A stretch of DNA of 7,358 bases from Bacteroidia bacterium (GCA_026391235.1 JAPLDV010000502.1:1-7358); one strand, 5' to 3'; positions 1-7,164 are shown, counted from the stretch's first letter. Translations and numbers: made by a program. The notes: generated by a model not told the origin, from the sequence alone.

Positions 1-1014
1 ACCAATGAACAGAAAATCAGCAATTCCTTCAGCATGAATTATGGATTCCGCTTGAGCCTCTTTAGTAATATCGGCCCATCAAGTGTGAATAAATACAATA
101 GCAATAAGGAAATCCTGGACTCGGTTGCCTATTCATCCGGGAAATTCTACAATACCTATATTGGGTTTGAGCCCCGAATCACTGCAAACTACCTGATTAA
201 CAGCACAAATTCGATCAAGGCGAGTTATAACCGGATGTTTCAGTACCTGCATATCCTCTCGAATTCATTATCCAGCTTACCTACCGATGTGTGGACCCCC
301 AGCACACCTCTGATAAAACCGACGATAGCCGATCAGGTATCGGTGGGGTACTTCAAAAATCTTCCAAATAAAAATTGGGATCTGAGTGTGGAGGCGTACT
401 ATAAAATTCTGGGCAACCTGGTGGATTATAAGAACGGCGCCAACACCATTTTAAACCCTAATATTGAGGCAGAGCTTGAATTTGGCAGGGGCCGCACTTA
501 CGGACTGGAATTTCTGGCAGGCAAAACCAGCGGGAAACTTACGGGCTGGATCAGTTATACCCTGGCAAAATCCGAAAAGCAATTCGACCGCATCAATTTT
601 GGCAAGTGGTTTTCTGCACGGCAGGACCGGACCCACAATATTTCAATCGTGGCTTCCTACCAGATTGCCAAAAGGCTGACCTTATCAGGAAACTGGATCT
701 ATTATACCGGCGATGCGGTGACCTTCCCCAGCGGCAAATATAAGGTGGATGGGGTCCTCGTCAATCTTTATACCGAAAGGAACGCTTCAAGAATGCCTGA
801 TTACCACAGGCTGGACCTTGGCATCACCTATCAGTTTAAACCAAAGAAAAGATGGAGCTCCGACATCAATTTTTCGGTATACAATGCCTATGACCGGAAA
901 AACGCTTACAGTATCTCATTCAGGGAAAGTAAAACTGTGCCGGGAACCACCGAAGCCGTGAGACTGGCGCTTTTTGGCATTGTACCATCCATTACCTTGA
1001 ACTTTAAATTCTAA
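1..1014 (+). CDS. TonB-dependent outer-membrane receptor, C-terminal part (5' end outside window)
   Basis: The frame is open from base 1 (TNEQKISNSFSMNYGF...) to the TAA at 1012-1014, so the 337 visible residues are the C-terminal part of a longer protein. The Met at base 34 is internal, not a start. The segment has the alternating hydrophobic/aromatic pattern of outer-membrane beta strands and motifs usual in the barrel of TonB-dependent receptors: a GRTYGLEFLAGK strand with a following WISYTLAKS strand, the RTHNISIVASYQ strand, and a final strand SITLNFKF ending in Phe, the usual signal for barrel assembly. Such receptors import large substrates (siderophores, glycans, peptides) using TonB energy. 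The substrate cannot be told without the plug and N-terminal domains. Six bases separate it from the following lipoprotein gene, and this receptor plus DUF4249 pair is common in Bacteroidota. Family identity is strong; specificity is unknown. Confidence 0.93.
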   Translation, partial: TNEQKISNSFSMNYGFRLSLFSNIGPSSVNKYNSNKEILDSVAYSSGKFYNTYIGFEPRITANYLINSTNSIKASYNRMFQYLHILSNSLSSLPTDVWTPSTPLIKPTIADQVSVGYFKNLPNKNWDLSVEAYYKILGNLVDYKNGANTILNPNIEAELEFGRGRTYGLEFLAGKTSGKLTGWISYTLAKSEKQFDRINFGKWFSARQDRTHNISIVASYQIAKRLTLSGNWIYYTGDAVTFPSGKYKVDGVLVNLYTERNASRMPDYHRLDLGITYQFKPKKRWSSDINFSVYNAYDRKNAYSISFRESKTVPGTTEAVRLALFGIVPSITLNFKF

Positions 1015-1020
1015 ACAAAA

Positions 1021-1836
1021 GTGAAAAGACTTAATAGATTGCCCGCCCTGATCATACTCTCGCTTCTTTTGATTCTGACTTCATGCGAGGAGGTGATCAA
1101 ACTCGACCTGAAAAACAGTGCACCCCGGATGGTAATTGATGCCACACTGGATGCGTCGGCCGGGAAATGCCTGGTCAGATTATCCAGATCGCTCGACTTT
1201 TATCAGACGGACACGGCAGTTTCCCTGATGGGAGCTACAGTGGACCTGATTAGTGGTTCAGGCGGCATCACCGAATTGGCAGAAATCAGTCCCGGAGTAT
1301 ATTCGGCATCCAACATTGCGGTAGCGTCGGAAGAAGTTTTTCGGATTGAGGTAATGGTCACTGCTGATGAGCGTTACACCGCCTGGTCCAAAACCCCGGA
1401 ATCGGTGAAGCTCGACAGTTTAAAGGTGGTGACGGGAATCAGCGATCCGGGCCCAACCAGTCCGCCAATCTTTCTCGTCAAACCCAAATGGAAAGACCCG
1501 GCCGGAGTAGCCAATTATTACCGGTTTAAAGTAACCACCAAAGGCAAACCTCAGACTGGCTTTACCATAACCAATGATGAACCCTTTGATGGTACGGAAG
1601 TCGATATGCAGCTTTCCGATTTCGAGTTTGCTTTCGGGGATACGGTCCGGTTTGAGTTTGTCTCAATCGATTCCGTGAGTTACTCCTATTTCAGCCAGGT
1701 AAACGATATGGCCCTTCCGGGTTTTGTGTCGGCCACACCTTATAACCCCATCGGCAATTTCGATAACGGTGCGCTGGGGTACTTCGGAATCTATTATTCC
1801 GAGGTTTGGGATACTATCATTGCAGCAGGCAGATAG
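1021..1836 (+). CDS. DUF4249 family outer-membrane lipoprotein
   Basis: A 271-residue protein. The start is GTG at 1021, chosen because it lies 6 bases after the receptor stop and directly precedes a classic lipoprotein signal: MKRLN n-region, hydrophobic run at residues 8-19, then a lipobox LTSC with the lipidated Cys at residue 22. The residues after Cys are acidic (CEEVIKLDL), which resembles the acidic surface-export signals reported for Bacteroidota lipoproteins, so surface exposure is plausible but not shown. The mature part fits DUF4249: APRMVIDATL near the start, a beta-rich middle, and the C-terminal NPIGNFDNGALGYFGIY stretch. The family is usually encoded next to a TonB-dependent receptor and is thought to act with it, perhaps as a surface substrate-binding partner; no reaction is known. 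It is clearly in an operon with the upstream gene. Length is at the shorter end for the family and no truncation is evident. Confidence 0.9.
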   Translation: MKRLNRLPALIILSLLLILTSCEEVIKLDLKNSAPRMVIDATLDASAGKCLVRLSRSLDFYQTDTAVSLMGATVDLISGSGGITELAEISPGVYSASNIAVASEEVFRIEVMVTADERYTAWSKTPESVKLDSLKVVTGISDPGPTSPPIFLVKPKWKDPAGVANYYRFKVTTKGKPQTGFTITNDEPFDGTEVDMQLSDFEFAFGDTVRFEFVSIDSVSYSYFSQVNDMALPGFVSATPYNPIGNFDNGALGYFGIYYSEVWDTIIAAGR

Positions 1837-1923
1837 GTTAAGATTTTTTCAAGCTAAGACGAAAAGTTGCCAACTTATAAACCGATAGACAATCAATTTT
1901 GAAAATGAAATGACGTGGGAAAA

Positions 1924-4323
1924 ATGAAAGCGATTATTTGCACTAAATACGGGCCACCAGAAGTCCTGCAGGTCAAGGAAGTAGAAAAACCTACTCCCAA
2001 GAATGATGAGGTACTGATAAGAGTATATGCAACAACAGTTTCGTCAGGCGATTGTCGTATGCGAAGTTTCAAAGTTCCTTTCTCGCTTTGGCTCCCTGCA
2101 AGAATAGCGTTAGGTTTAAGAAAACCAAGAAACCCAATATTAGGTTTGTATCTGGCGGGAGAAATTGAAACCGCTGGCAAATTTGTTAAACGATTTCAAA
2201 AAGGTGACAAGGTTTTTGCGCGTACCGGTGAGAGTTATGGTGCTTATGCCGAATATATTTGCCTACCTGAAGACGGTTTAATGGCAATAAAACCATCCAA
2301 TGTAACTTATGAGGAAGCCGTCGCCATTCCTTTTGGGGGATTGACTGCCTTGTATTTTCTTAGAAAAGGTAAGATTCAGAGCGGACAAAAAGTTCTAATT
2401 TATGGAGCTTCCGGAGCGACAGGGACTTCTGCGGTGCAGCTTGCCAAGTACTTTGGGGCGGAAGTTACCGGGGTTTGCAGTACCACGAATTTAGAATTGG
2501 TGAAGTCTATAGGTGCTGATAAGGTCATTGATTACACGAAGGAGGATTTTACAAAGAATAATGAGCTTTTTGACATCATCTTTGATTCCGTTGGCAAAAT
2601 CTCATATTCAAAAAGCAAGAAAACCCTTAGAGCGAAAGGAAAGTACATTTCGGTTTTAACATCCGGGCACGCAGCAGGGATGCATACTCCAGACCTTATT
2701 TTACTCAAAGAACTTGTTGAGACGGGCAAGATAAAACCAGTCATTGATAGACGCTATCCGTTGGAACAGATTGTTGAAGCTCACAGATATGTTGATAAGG
2801 GGCATAAGAAAGGAAATGTAGTAATAACTGTGAACCATGGAAAGATGAAAAACACCGTTCTACACTTTGCATTACCCTTGAAATCGAGCATCCTTCCAAT
2901 CGTCCTTTTGTTTTTGGCAAGTGCATGCCTTGCCCAAACCATACCTCCAGCAAGTATGTATCTGGGTCAACAGGTTCCCGGAATAACTCCAAAGGTATTC
3001 CAGTTACAGGTCACCCCCGGACTTGCGGCTGCCGAAAGGATTGCTGTTACCTCCGATAACAAGGAGATCTATTATGGTGAACTCGACAATTGGCCTTCCA
3101 CGGTGCAGCGGATAAAATATTACAAATATTCCGGCACCAGCTGGCAGGGCCCGTTCGTAGCATTCGAGGGATTCATTGCACCCTCACTGTCGGCCAATGA
3201 CAGCATTATGTATATGCAAAAAAACCTGAATAACAATACTTTATCCTGTACATTCTATTCAAGGAGAAATGGTACCGGCTGGACTGCCCCCCAACGATTG
3301 CTATCCATGAACCGCAATACTCACTATTTCCAGGAGACCAATCAAAAAAACTATTTCACGGCCTCCTCGCCATCCTCTACCGGGTCAGCCACTGATCTTT
3401 GCAAATTGTTCATCCGGAATAGCGATACAACCTTACAAAACCTTGGAATTCCAATAAATACAACAGCTACTGAAAATGATTTTTATATTTCCAGAGACGA
3501 ATCCTATATCATCTTTTGCCGTTTCCCTTCCGGTTCGGCGAGCGACCTGTTTATCACTTATAAAACAGAGAATGGCCGTTGGACCAACCCGAAAACCCTC
3601 GGAACACAAGTAAATACCCCGAATCCTAACTGGGAGGCTTGTCCGTTCGTCACAAAAGACAATAAATACCTGTTTTTCATGCGCGGTGGAAATGCATTGT
3701 CTTCCTACTTTATCTATTGGGTAGCCATTGACAATCTTATTGATAGCCTGCGGCAAACCAATTATACACCGTATATAAGATATTCTTTACAAAACCAGAC
3801 TTTCTCAACCGGGCGATCCAATAGTTTTGCCATTTCTGACAGTTCCTTTATTGATGACAACGGGAACAACACGCTGACCTTTACCGCCAGCCTGAGCAAT
3901 GGGAATCCTTTACCCTCATGGTTAAGTTTTGATCCGGATTCCGTCAGCTTTGTTGGTACACCAAGCGAAGCGGGCTCATTCATAGTAAAGGTGACAGCCA
4001 CTGATCCGGCCGCAGCTTCCGCTATGTCTTCATTTACCTTGCGCGTAATCGATGCATCCGGTTTGGAGGAGCAAAGCCAGGAACGGAACATTCAGGTTTT
4101 TCCCAATCCGGCAAAGGAAATGGTAAATTTATCTTTTGGAACCGCTGGATATGAAAGCGCAATCATATCGGTAACCGACCGGATCGGTAGAGAAGTTTTC
4201 ACTGGCACCATCCATAACAGGCCAATGGCCACGATAAACTTACCCGGTAATCCTGCAGGTATCTATTTTTTAAGTCTGAATATTGACGGAACTCTCCTAC
4301 GTAAAAAGATCATTTTGGAATAA
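1924..4323 (+). CDS. Stop-less fusion frame: QOR-type MDR dehydrogenase joined to a secreted PD40/Ig-like/T9SS protein
   Basis: The frame runs from ATG 1924 to TAA 4321-4323 (799 residues); a GTG at 1915 is possible, but [15 protein letters not shown] is the normal start of this family. Residues 1-305 are a complete medium-chain dehydrogenase/reductase of the quinone oxidoreductase type: GroES-like N-domain at 1-125, then a Rossmann domain with GASGATG at 161-167 for NAD(P)H, and IGADKVIDY at 196-204. No standard catalytic-zinc ligand set is visible, as expected for that branch, which reduces quinones or activated alkenes in the cytoplasm. The dehydrogenase appears to end at GNVVITVNH, where homologues would stop. 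Here the frame instead passes through Gly-Lys into Met 308, which opens a signal peptide and a separate secreted protein. A cytoplasmic enzyme ahead of a signal peptide makes little functional sense, so two separate products are likely. The dehydrogenase part is visibly more A+T-rich than the second half. Confidence 0.75.
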   Translation: MKAIICTKYGPPEVLQVKEVEKPTPKNDEVLIRVYATTVSSGDCRMRSFKVPFSLWLPARIALGLRKPRNPILGLYLAGEIETAGKFVKRFQKGDKVFARTGESYGAYAEYICLPEDGLMAIKPSNVTYEEAVAIPFGGLTALYFLRKGKIQSGQKVLIYGASGATGTSAVQLAKYFGAEVTGVCSTTNLELVKSIGADKVIDYTKEDFTKNNELFDIIFDSVGKISYSKSKKTLRAKGKYISVLTSGHAAGMHTPDLILLKELVETGKIKPVIDRRYPLEQIVEAHRYVDKGHKKGNVVITVNHGKMKNTVLHFALPLKSSILPIVLLFLASACLAQTIPPASMYLGQQVPGITPKVFQLQVTPGLAAAERIAVTSDNKEIYYGELDNWPSTVQRIKYYKYSGTSWQGPFVAFEGFIAPSLSANDSIMYMQKNLNNNTLSCTFYSRRNGTGWTAPQRLLSMNRNTHYFQETNQKNYFTASSPSSTGSATDLCKLFIRNSDTTLQNLGIPINTTATENDFYISRDESYIIFCRFPSGSASDLFITYKTENGRWTNPKTLGTQVNTPNPNWEACPFVTKDNKYLFFMRGGNALSSYFIYWVAIDNLIDSLRQTNYTPYIRYSLQNQTFSTGRSNSFAISDSSFIDDNGNNTLTFTASLSNGNPLPSWLSFDPDSVSFVGTPSEAGSFIVKVTATDPAAASAMSSFTLRVIDASGLEEQSQERNIQVFPNPAKEMVNLSFGTAGYESAIISVTDRIGREVFTGTIHNRPMATINLPGNPAGIYFLSLNIDGTLLRKKIILE
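2836..2901 (+). repeat. Head element copy A (start region and signal-peptide codons of the PD40 gene)
   Basis: Bases 2836-2901 align by eye with 7266-7331: about 57 of 67 columns agree, with one single-base gap on each side. The shared stretch begins at CATGGAAA, covers the start ATGAAAAACAC and runs through codons for LKSSILPI. Homology to the left stops abruptly where the dehydrogenase sequence begins, so copy A lacks the roughly 100-bp leader found in copies B and C. It marks the junction of two unrelated sequences. Confidence 0.7.
2845..4323 (+). CDS. Secreted PD40 beta-propeller protein with Ig-like domain and T9SS type A sorting domain (internal start)
   Basis: This is the likely independent product of the second half of the 1924-4323 frame, 492 residues from ATG 2845. 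Residues 1-30 form a signal peptide (MKNT n-region, hydrophobic [12 protein letters not shown] core, cleavage likely after ACLA). Residues 40-300 hold WD40-like PD40 repeats, recognisable as [32 protein letters not shown] and [17 protein letters not shown]. Residues 307-402 resemble a putative-Ig/cadherin-like domain ([38 protein letters not shown]). Residues 416-492 are a type A T9SS sorting domain ([16 protein letters not shown] ... [11 protein letters not shown] ... KKIILE). The protein is therefore expected to cross the outer membrane by T9SS and be released or anchored on the surface; its ligand is unknown. The few bases before ATG 2845 match those before a similar start at 7276, which supports 2845 as the original start. 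The promoter region that would lie further upstream is replaced by the dehydrogenase frame. Confidence 0.8.
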   Translation: MKNTVLHFALPLKSSILPIVLLFLASACLAQTIPPASMYLGQQVPGITPKVFQLQVTPGLAAAERIAVTSDNKEIYYGELDNWPSTVQRIKYYKYSGTSWQGPFVAFEGFIAPSLSANDSIMYMQKNLNNNTLSCTFYSRRNGTGWTAPQRLLSMNRNTHYFQETNQKNYFTASSPSSTGSATDLCKLFIRNSDTTLQNLGIPINTTATENDFYISRDESYIIFCRFPSGSASDLFITYKTENGRWTNPKTLGTQVNTPNPNWEACPFVTKDNKYLFFMRGGNALSSYFIYWVAIDNLIDSLRQTNYTPYIRYSLQNQTFSTGRSNSFAISDSSFIDDNGNNTLTFTASLSNGNPLPSWLSFDPDSVSFVGTPSEAGSFIVKVTATDPAAASAMSSFTLRVIDASGLEEQSQERNIQVFPNPAKEMVNLSFGTAGYESAIISVTDRIGREVFTGTIHNRPMATINLPGNPAGIYFLSLNIDGTLLRKKIILE

Positions 4324-4491
4324 ATCTGAATTTACAATATAATATGCTGGGCGTGACAGTTTACAATCAGCGGTTAAACTCGCCAAATCCAATTATTAAT
4401 GTTTCCGATTTGAAGCCAAGAGTATATTTTATTAAGATTCATGCTAAAGACAATAAAACTGTATCATCCAAATTTTGTCAAAATTTATTAG
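4323..4491 (+). pseudogene. Orphan T9SS type A sorting-domain remnant, frameshifted
   Basis: The frame read from 4323 gives [16 protein letters not shown], then INVSDLKPRVYFIKI and DNKTVSSKF, which is the last two thirds of a type A T9SS sorting domain (compare the usual pattern of a strand, MLGxxVY, xINVSxLKxGVYFIKI, and a basic KF ending). It has no protein in front of it: it starts within a few bases of the preceding TAA at 4321-4323. At 4473-4476 there are four T; removing one restores KFVKIY followed by TAG at 4489-4491, the ordinary end of such a domain. As it stands the frame runs on to 4589 through a hydrophobic, unrelated tail, giving an ORF of 81 codons from ATG 4344. I read it as the 3' relic of a lost exported-protein gene. 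A real small membrane protein using the shifted tail is possible but less likely. The stretch is A+T-rich like the next gene. Confidence 0.75.
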
Positions 4492-4590
4492 CCCTGACAA
4501 TTGCATTCTTAATAATCATGCTGATTTTTTCAACACTGAAAACACCTCTGAACATTCACATTGAAAAAAATTATCTTCGCATAAAATAAA

Positions 4591-5685
4591 ATGAAAAAAA
4601 TGAAGACAATTTGCATGTTGATATTTGCACTATTAACTTTAGATTCTTTTTCTCAGCAAGAAGAGTTTATATCTATTGTTGAAAACCCTGCCACATCTGT
4701 AAAAGACCAGGGTGGACCTAGTTGTTGGAGTTATGCCACGGCTTCATTTATTGAGTCGGAACTACTTCGGCTAAAGAAAGGTACTTATGATTTATCGGAA
4801 GATTTTTTCATTTATTATGGATATATCGATAAAGCACATAATTATGTTTTGCGTAAAGGAAATTCGAGCTTTAGGTCTGGAGGATTAGCTCATGATGTAT
4901 TGAGAATTATTAATGAGAAAGGGATTATTCTCCAACAATACTTCAAAGTAGATTCAATACAAAATAACAGAGAATTAGAAAGAGTTTTAGGAAGTTATCT
5001 TAAGACAATATTAGAAGACGATTATCCAACAGAGAACTGGATGAAACATTATTGCGCATTACTTGACAGCTATTTCACTCCGTTACCAAAACAATTTGAC
5101 ATCAAAGGTCAAACTTTTACTCCGATTTCATTTGCCAAATTTCTTGAAATAAGTGCCGATGATTATATTTCATTGACTTCATATACCCACCATCCTTTTT
5201 ATACAAATTTTGCGCTTGAAGTTCGTGATAATTATGCAAGTGGCATGTACTATAATGTGACTCTAAATGAATTCCTCCAAGCTATAGATAGCTCACTGGT
5301 TCATGGATATACTGTTGTCTGGGATGGCGATTTGTCTGATGGCTTCTCTTACAAAAATAATGGACTTGCTTTGTTGCCAATACCAGGTAATGACGGAATA
5401 AAAACGCTAAATTCGAGTACCCCGGAAATAGATGTTGACCAAAAAACAAGGCAAATTAGCTTTGAACGATTACTTACTACCGACAATCATTTGATGCATA
5501 TAATTGGGATGGCAAAAACTAAAGAAGGTAAAAGATTCTACATTGTAAAGAATTCATATGGAATCAATAATGGACCTTATAATGGTTTTATTTATATGAG
5601 CGAGGCGTATTTGAAAATGCAAACCGTTTCTATAATGTTAAACAAGAACTCATTACCAAGAGAATTTAGAAGAAAAATCGAGTAA
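4591..5685 (+). CDS. Secreted C1B-like (bleomycin hydrolase/aminopeptidase C type) cysteine peptidase
   Basis: A 364-residue protein with an N-terminal signal peptide (MKKMKTICMLIFALLTLDSF, cleavage likely near SFSQ at residues 19-22); ATG 4600 (Met 4) is an alternative start. The papain-like catalytic set is visible: oxyanion Gln 40 in VKDQGG, nucleophile Cys 45 in PSCWSYA, His 300 in DNHLMHIIGMA, and Asn 321 in VKNSYG, where most relatives have KNSWG. YDLSEDFFIYY at 66-76, SGGLAHDVLRIINEKGI at 96-112 and YISLTSYTHHPFYTNFALEV at 192-211 are hallmarks of the secreted Bacteroidota branch of C1B-like peptidases. It should cleave peptides, possibly as an aminopeptidase, in the periplasm or outside the cell. 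No T9SS sorting domain is present. Length is ordinary for the branch. The gene is strongly A+T-rich compared with the PD40 and retropepsin genes, hinting at a different origin or at age difference. It begins 99 bases after the remnant sorting domain and appears to be transcribed alone. Confidence 0.88.
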   Translation: MKKMKTICMLIFALLTLDSFSQQEEFISIVENPATSVKDQGGPSCWSYATASFIESELLRLKKGTYDLSEDFFIYYGYIDKAHNYVLRKGNSSFRSGGLAHDVLRIINEKGIILQQYFKVDSIQNNRELERVLGSYLKTILEDDYPTENWMKHYCALLDSYFTPLPKQFDIKGQTFTPISFAKFLEISADDYISLTSYTHHPFYTNFALEVRDNYASGMYYNVTLNEFLQAIDSSLVHGYTVVWDGDLSDGFSYKNNGLALLPIPGNDGIKTLNSSTPEIDVDQKTRQISFERLLTTDNHLMHIIGMAKTKEGKRFYIVKNSYGINNGPYNGFIYMSEAYLKMQTVSIMLNKNSLPREFRRKIE

Positions 5686-5750
5686 AATAGTCTGCATATA
5701 ACATCGTCATTATAAACAGAAAGGCAATCCATTTTGACGTCAACTGCCTG

Positions 5751-5930
5751 CCAAACCGCTTGTCCTGTTATCTGACCGCTTATCACTTTCTCCTTTGATT
5801 GAAAATAATGTATCATTTTCTTTGAGGCCATTATTTATTCAATTCTTACTTAAGTCATGAATAACAAGAATATGCTAATTGTTGCAGTGCTGAAAACCAT
5901 TTTCGTTCCAATGCCAGTGCGGCTCAACTG
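5751..5930 (+). repeat. Head element copy B (leader plus short coding start)
   Basis: Bases 5751-5827 align without gaps to 7165-7241, with about 55 of 77 positions identical by eye, including CCAAACCGCTT, an 18-base exact block ATCACTTTCTCCTTTGAT and CTTTGAGG at the same spacing. Similarity continues less regularly through an ATG at 5857 and a stretch (TTGCAG...CTGAAAACC...CCAAT) that parallels the signal-peptide codons of copies A and C. Within the leader a CCGCTT(A/G)TC motif occurs twice, 20 bp apart (about 5756 and 5776), and the same 20-bp spacing is present in copy C. It may be the leader/promoter region of a gene family whose body has here been replaced by the retropepsin-like gene. 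Confidence 0.6.
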
Positions 5931-5931
5931 A
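5857..5931 (+). CDS. 24-codon ORF: decayed signal-peptide start or upstream leader peptide
   Basis: ATG 5857 to TGA 5929-5931 encodes 24 residues beginning MNNKNMLIVAVLKTIF. The hydrophobic middle and the order K-N, L, A, L-K, I, P parallel the signal peptide of the PD40 protein ([18 protein letters not shown]). The ATG occupies the same place in the repeated head element as the starts at 2845 and 7276. The stop lies 3 bases before the ATG of the retropepsin-like gene, a spacing that would also suit translational coupling. Either it is the relic of a lost exported protein or a short leader peptide; nothing in the sequence decides between them. Confidence 0.35.
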   Translation: MNNKNMLIVAVLKTIFVPMPVRLN

Positions 5932-5934
5932 AAC

Positions 5935-7077
5935 ATGCGAAACTTGAACAATATAGCGGTTAAAAGATTTTTCCGTTCCGGGAAGATGATCCGTCCAATG
6001 CTGTTTCTGACCATATTGCTGTTCCTGACCTCCTTCCGTACCCACAAGGCTGGGGTTCCTGATCCCGCGCTCATATCGGTTTTCCAGGTTTTATCGACCG
6101 GGAATCCATCGAATAGCCGCGAGGAACCGATGGGAGATTTTCAGTCGATTACCATACCGTTAAGACGTGTCGGAAAGCTATTGCTGATTGAAGCAAGGAT
6201 TGGTGACCAAACCGGCAATTTTGTATTCGACACCGGTGCCAGCAGACTGGTGCTGAACTGCACCTATTTCAAGAAGGACCTTTGGGTGGTGGAAGAGAAT
6301 GCACGCGGCATAACCGGGAGCGTTGAAAAGCTTTATCGAACCCGTGTACCCAGGATCGACGTTTCTGGTCTTTATTTTGAAAATGTTTTTGCCGATGTGA
6401 TCAATCTGGGGCAGATCGAAACACGCCGTGGTGTGAAAATTCTCGGATTGTTCGGGCTGGACCTGTTCAGGAACCTGGAAATGGTGATCGATGTAAACCG
6501 GGGCGAATTGAAGCTTTACAGGATTGACAGGGCCGGCAAGAGGATCAGTGCGGATGCCGATACCCTGAAAACAACCCTGATAAGTCCGATCAGGGAGGCA
6601 GGCGGAGTAGTATTCATGCCTGCCACCCTAGGGGGTAAATCTGTTGATTTTTGCCTTGATACCGGCGCCGAAGCAAATGTGCTCAGTAGCTCCTCCTCCA
6701 GAAAGGTCCTGAATACGGTAACGATCACCAGGCGCTGCAGACTGACCGGTTCAGGAAGCGAACAGATGGAGGTCATGTATGGAACTATGAATGATTTTAT
6801 TCTTGGCGGCCAGCAGCTGCAACCCATGGAAACCATTATCACGAGTCTGCAGTCAATCGTCCCGGCCTATAGTTACCCGTTTAGCGGAGTTCTGGGATTC
6901 GACTTTTTTGAAAAGGGGGTCGTTTGCATTAACCTGGTTAAGGAAGAATTGTACATGTGCCTGATCGGGGAACAGATGTCGGATTTCGCCGGCAAATCTG
7001 ACCTTAACAGCACCCTGCCCGGCAAGATTCCCAATAGAATGGCAAATTCCAAGCAGCTGTCAGACAGCTGGCACTGA
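5935..7077 (+). CDS. Exported two-domain retropepsin-like aspartyl protease family protein
   Basis: A 380-residue protein with a basic N-terminus and a hydrophobic segment MLFLTILLFLTSF at residues 22-34, taken as a signal peptide or anchor. ATG 5935 gives a long 21-residue basic n-region; ATG 5986 (residue 18) or 5998 (residue 22) would give a more usual signal and are real alternatives. Two retropepsin-like halves follow. The first has IEARIGDQTGNFVFDTGAS with Asp 99 and ends in ILGLFGLDLFRNLEMVIDVN (169-188). The second has FCLDTGAEANVL with Asp 242 and ends in SGVLGFDFFEKGVVCINL (317-334). Each half thus has a DTG motif and the matching hydrophobic-Gly element, so one chain could form a complete pepsin-like active site. 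Bacteroidota encode many such proteins of mostly unknown substrate. The last 35 or so residues after the second domain are polar and unassigned. G+C content is visibly higher than in the C1B-like peptidase gene. Confidence 0.88.
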   Translation: MRNLNNIAVKRFFRSGKMIRPMLFLTILLFLTSFRTHKAGVPDPALISVFQVLSTGNPSNSREEPMGDFQSITIPLRRVGKLLLIEARIGDQTGNFVFDTGASRLVLNCTYFKKDLWVVEENARGITGSVEKLYRTRVPRIDVSGLYFENVFADVINLGQIETRRGVKILGLFGLDLFRNLEMVIDVNRGELKLYRIDRAGKRISADADTLKTTLISPIREAGGVVFMPATLGGKSVDFCLDTGAEANVLSSSSSRKVLNTVTITRRCRLTGSGSEQMEVMYGTMNDFILGGQQLQPMETIITSLQSIVPAYSYPFSGVLGFDFFEKGVVCINLVKEELYMCLIGEQMSDFAGKSDLNSTLPGKIPNRMANSKQLSDSWH

Positions 7078-7083
7078 ACAGCG

Positions 7084-7142
7084 TGTATCATTTTCTTTTG
7101 GGCGTTATTTTCAACAAATCAATAAGCATACAATGCAAGAAT
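7084..7142 (+). repeat. Partial head element copy D, direct repeat flanking the retropepsin-like gene
   Basis: TGTATCATTTTCTTT at 7084-7098 is identical to 5809-5823 within head copy B. Looser similarity follows (GG, C, TTATTT, then TAAG, CAT, CAAGAAT) to about 7142, against 5871. The retropepsin-like gene therefore lies between two direct copies of this segment, about 1275 bp apart. The 15-base identity is direct; the extension is weak. Confidence 0.4.
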
Positions 7143-7164
7143 CCTTAGGATTTCAAAATGATAT

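Larger units (their letters stand above)
5686..5934. other. Gene-poor intergenic stretch holding head element copy B
   Basis: Between the C1B-like peptidase stop and the retropepsin-like start there are 249 bases without a full-size gene. Bases 5686-5750 show nothing I can name: no clear hairpin with a T-run and no good match to the Bacteroidota -7 TAnnTTTG box. Bases 5751-5930 are a copy of a repeated head element, with a short ORF at 5857-5931. Confidence 0.6.

Noticed and set aside
1864..1876. AAGTTGCCAACTT dyad upstream of the dehydrogenase as an operator
   Set aside because: Six-base arms are expected about once or twice by chance in a window this size and no second copy or known site supports it.
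1894..1901. CAATTTTG as the -7 box of the dehydrogenase gene
   Set aside because: One mismatch in the key TA and no well-spaced TTTG upstream; not enough to call a promoter.
1915..1917. GTG 1915 as the dehydrogenase start
   Set aside because: ATG 1924 gives the typical family N-terminus [10 protein letters not shown]; the three extra residues are not needed.
4572..4579. TATCTTCG as the -7 box of the C1B-like peptidase gene
   Set aside because: One mismatch to TAnnTTTG, poor -33 partner, and it would leave a leader of only a few bases.
4344..4589. 81-codon ORF as an independent small membrane protein
   Set aside because: Its first half is plainly a T9SS sorting-domain tail and the hydrophobic second half appears only after a one-base insertion in a T-run; removing it restores a normal ending and TAG at 4489.
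7054..7070. Inverted repeat CAGCTGTC-A-GACAGCTG at the end of the retropepsin-like gene as a terminator
   Set aside because: It lies inside the coding region, has a one-base centre and no following T-run; an 8-base dyad could be chance in 7 kb.
7140..7152. AATCCTTAGGATT dyad between head copies D and C
   Set aside because: Same reason: short arms, no repeat elsewhere, no T-run.
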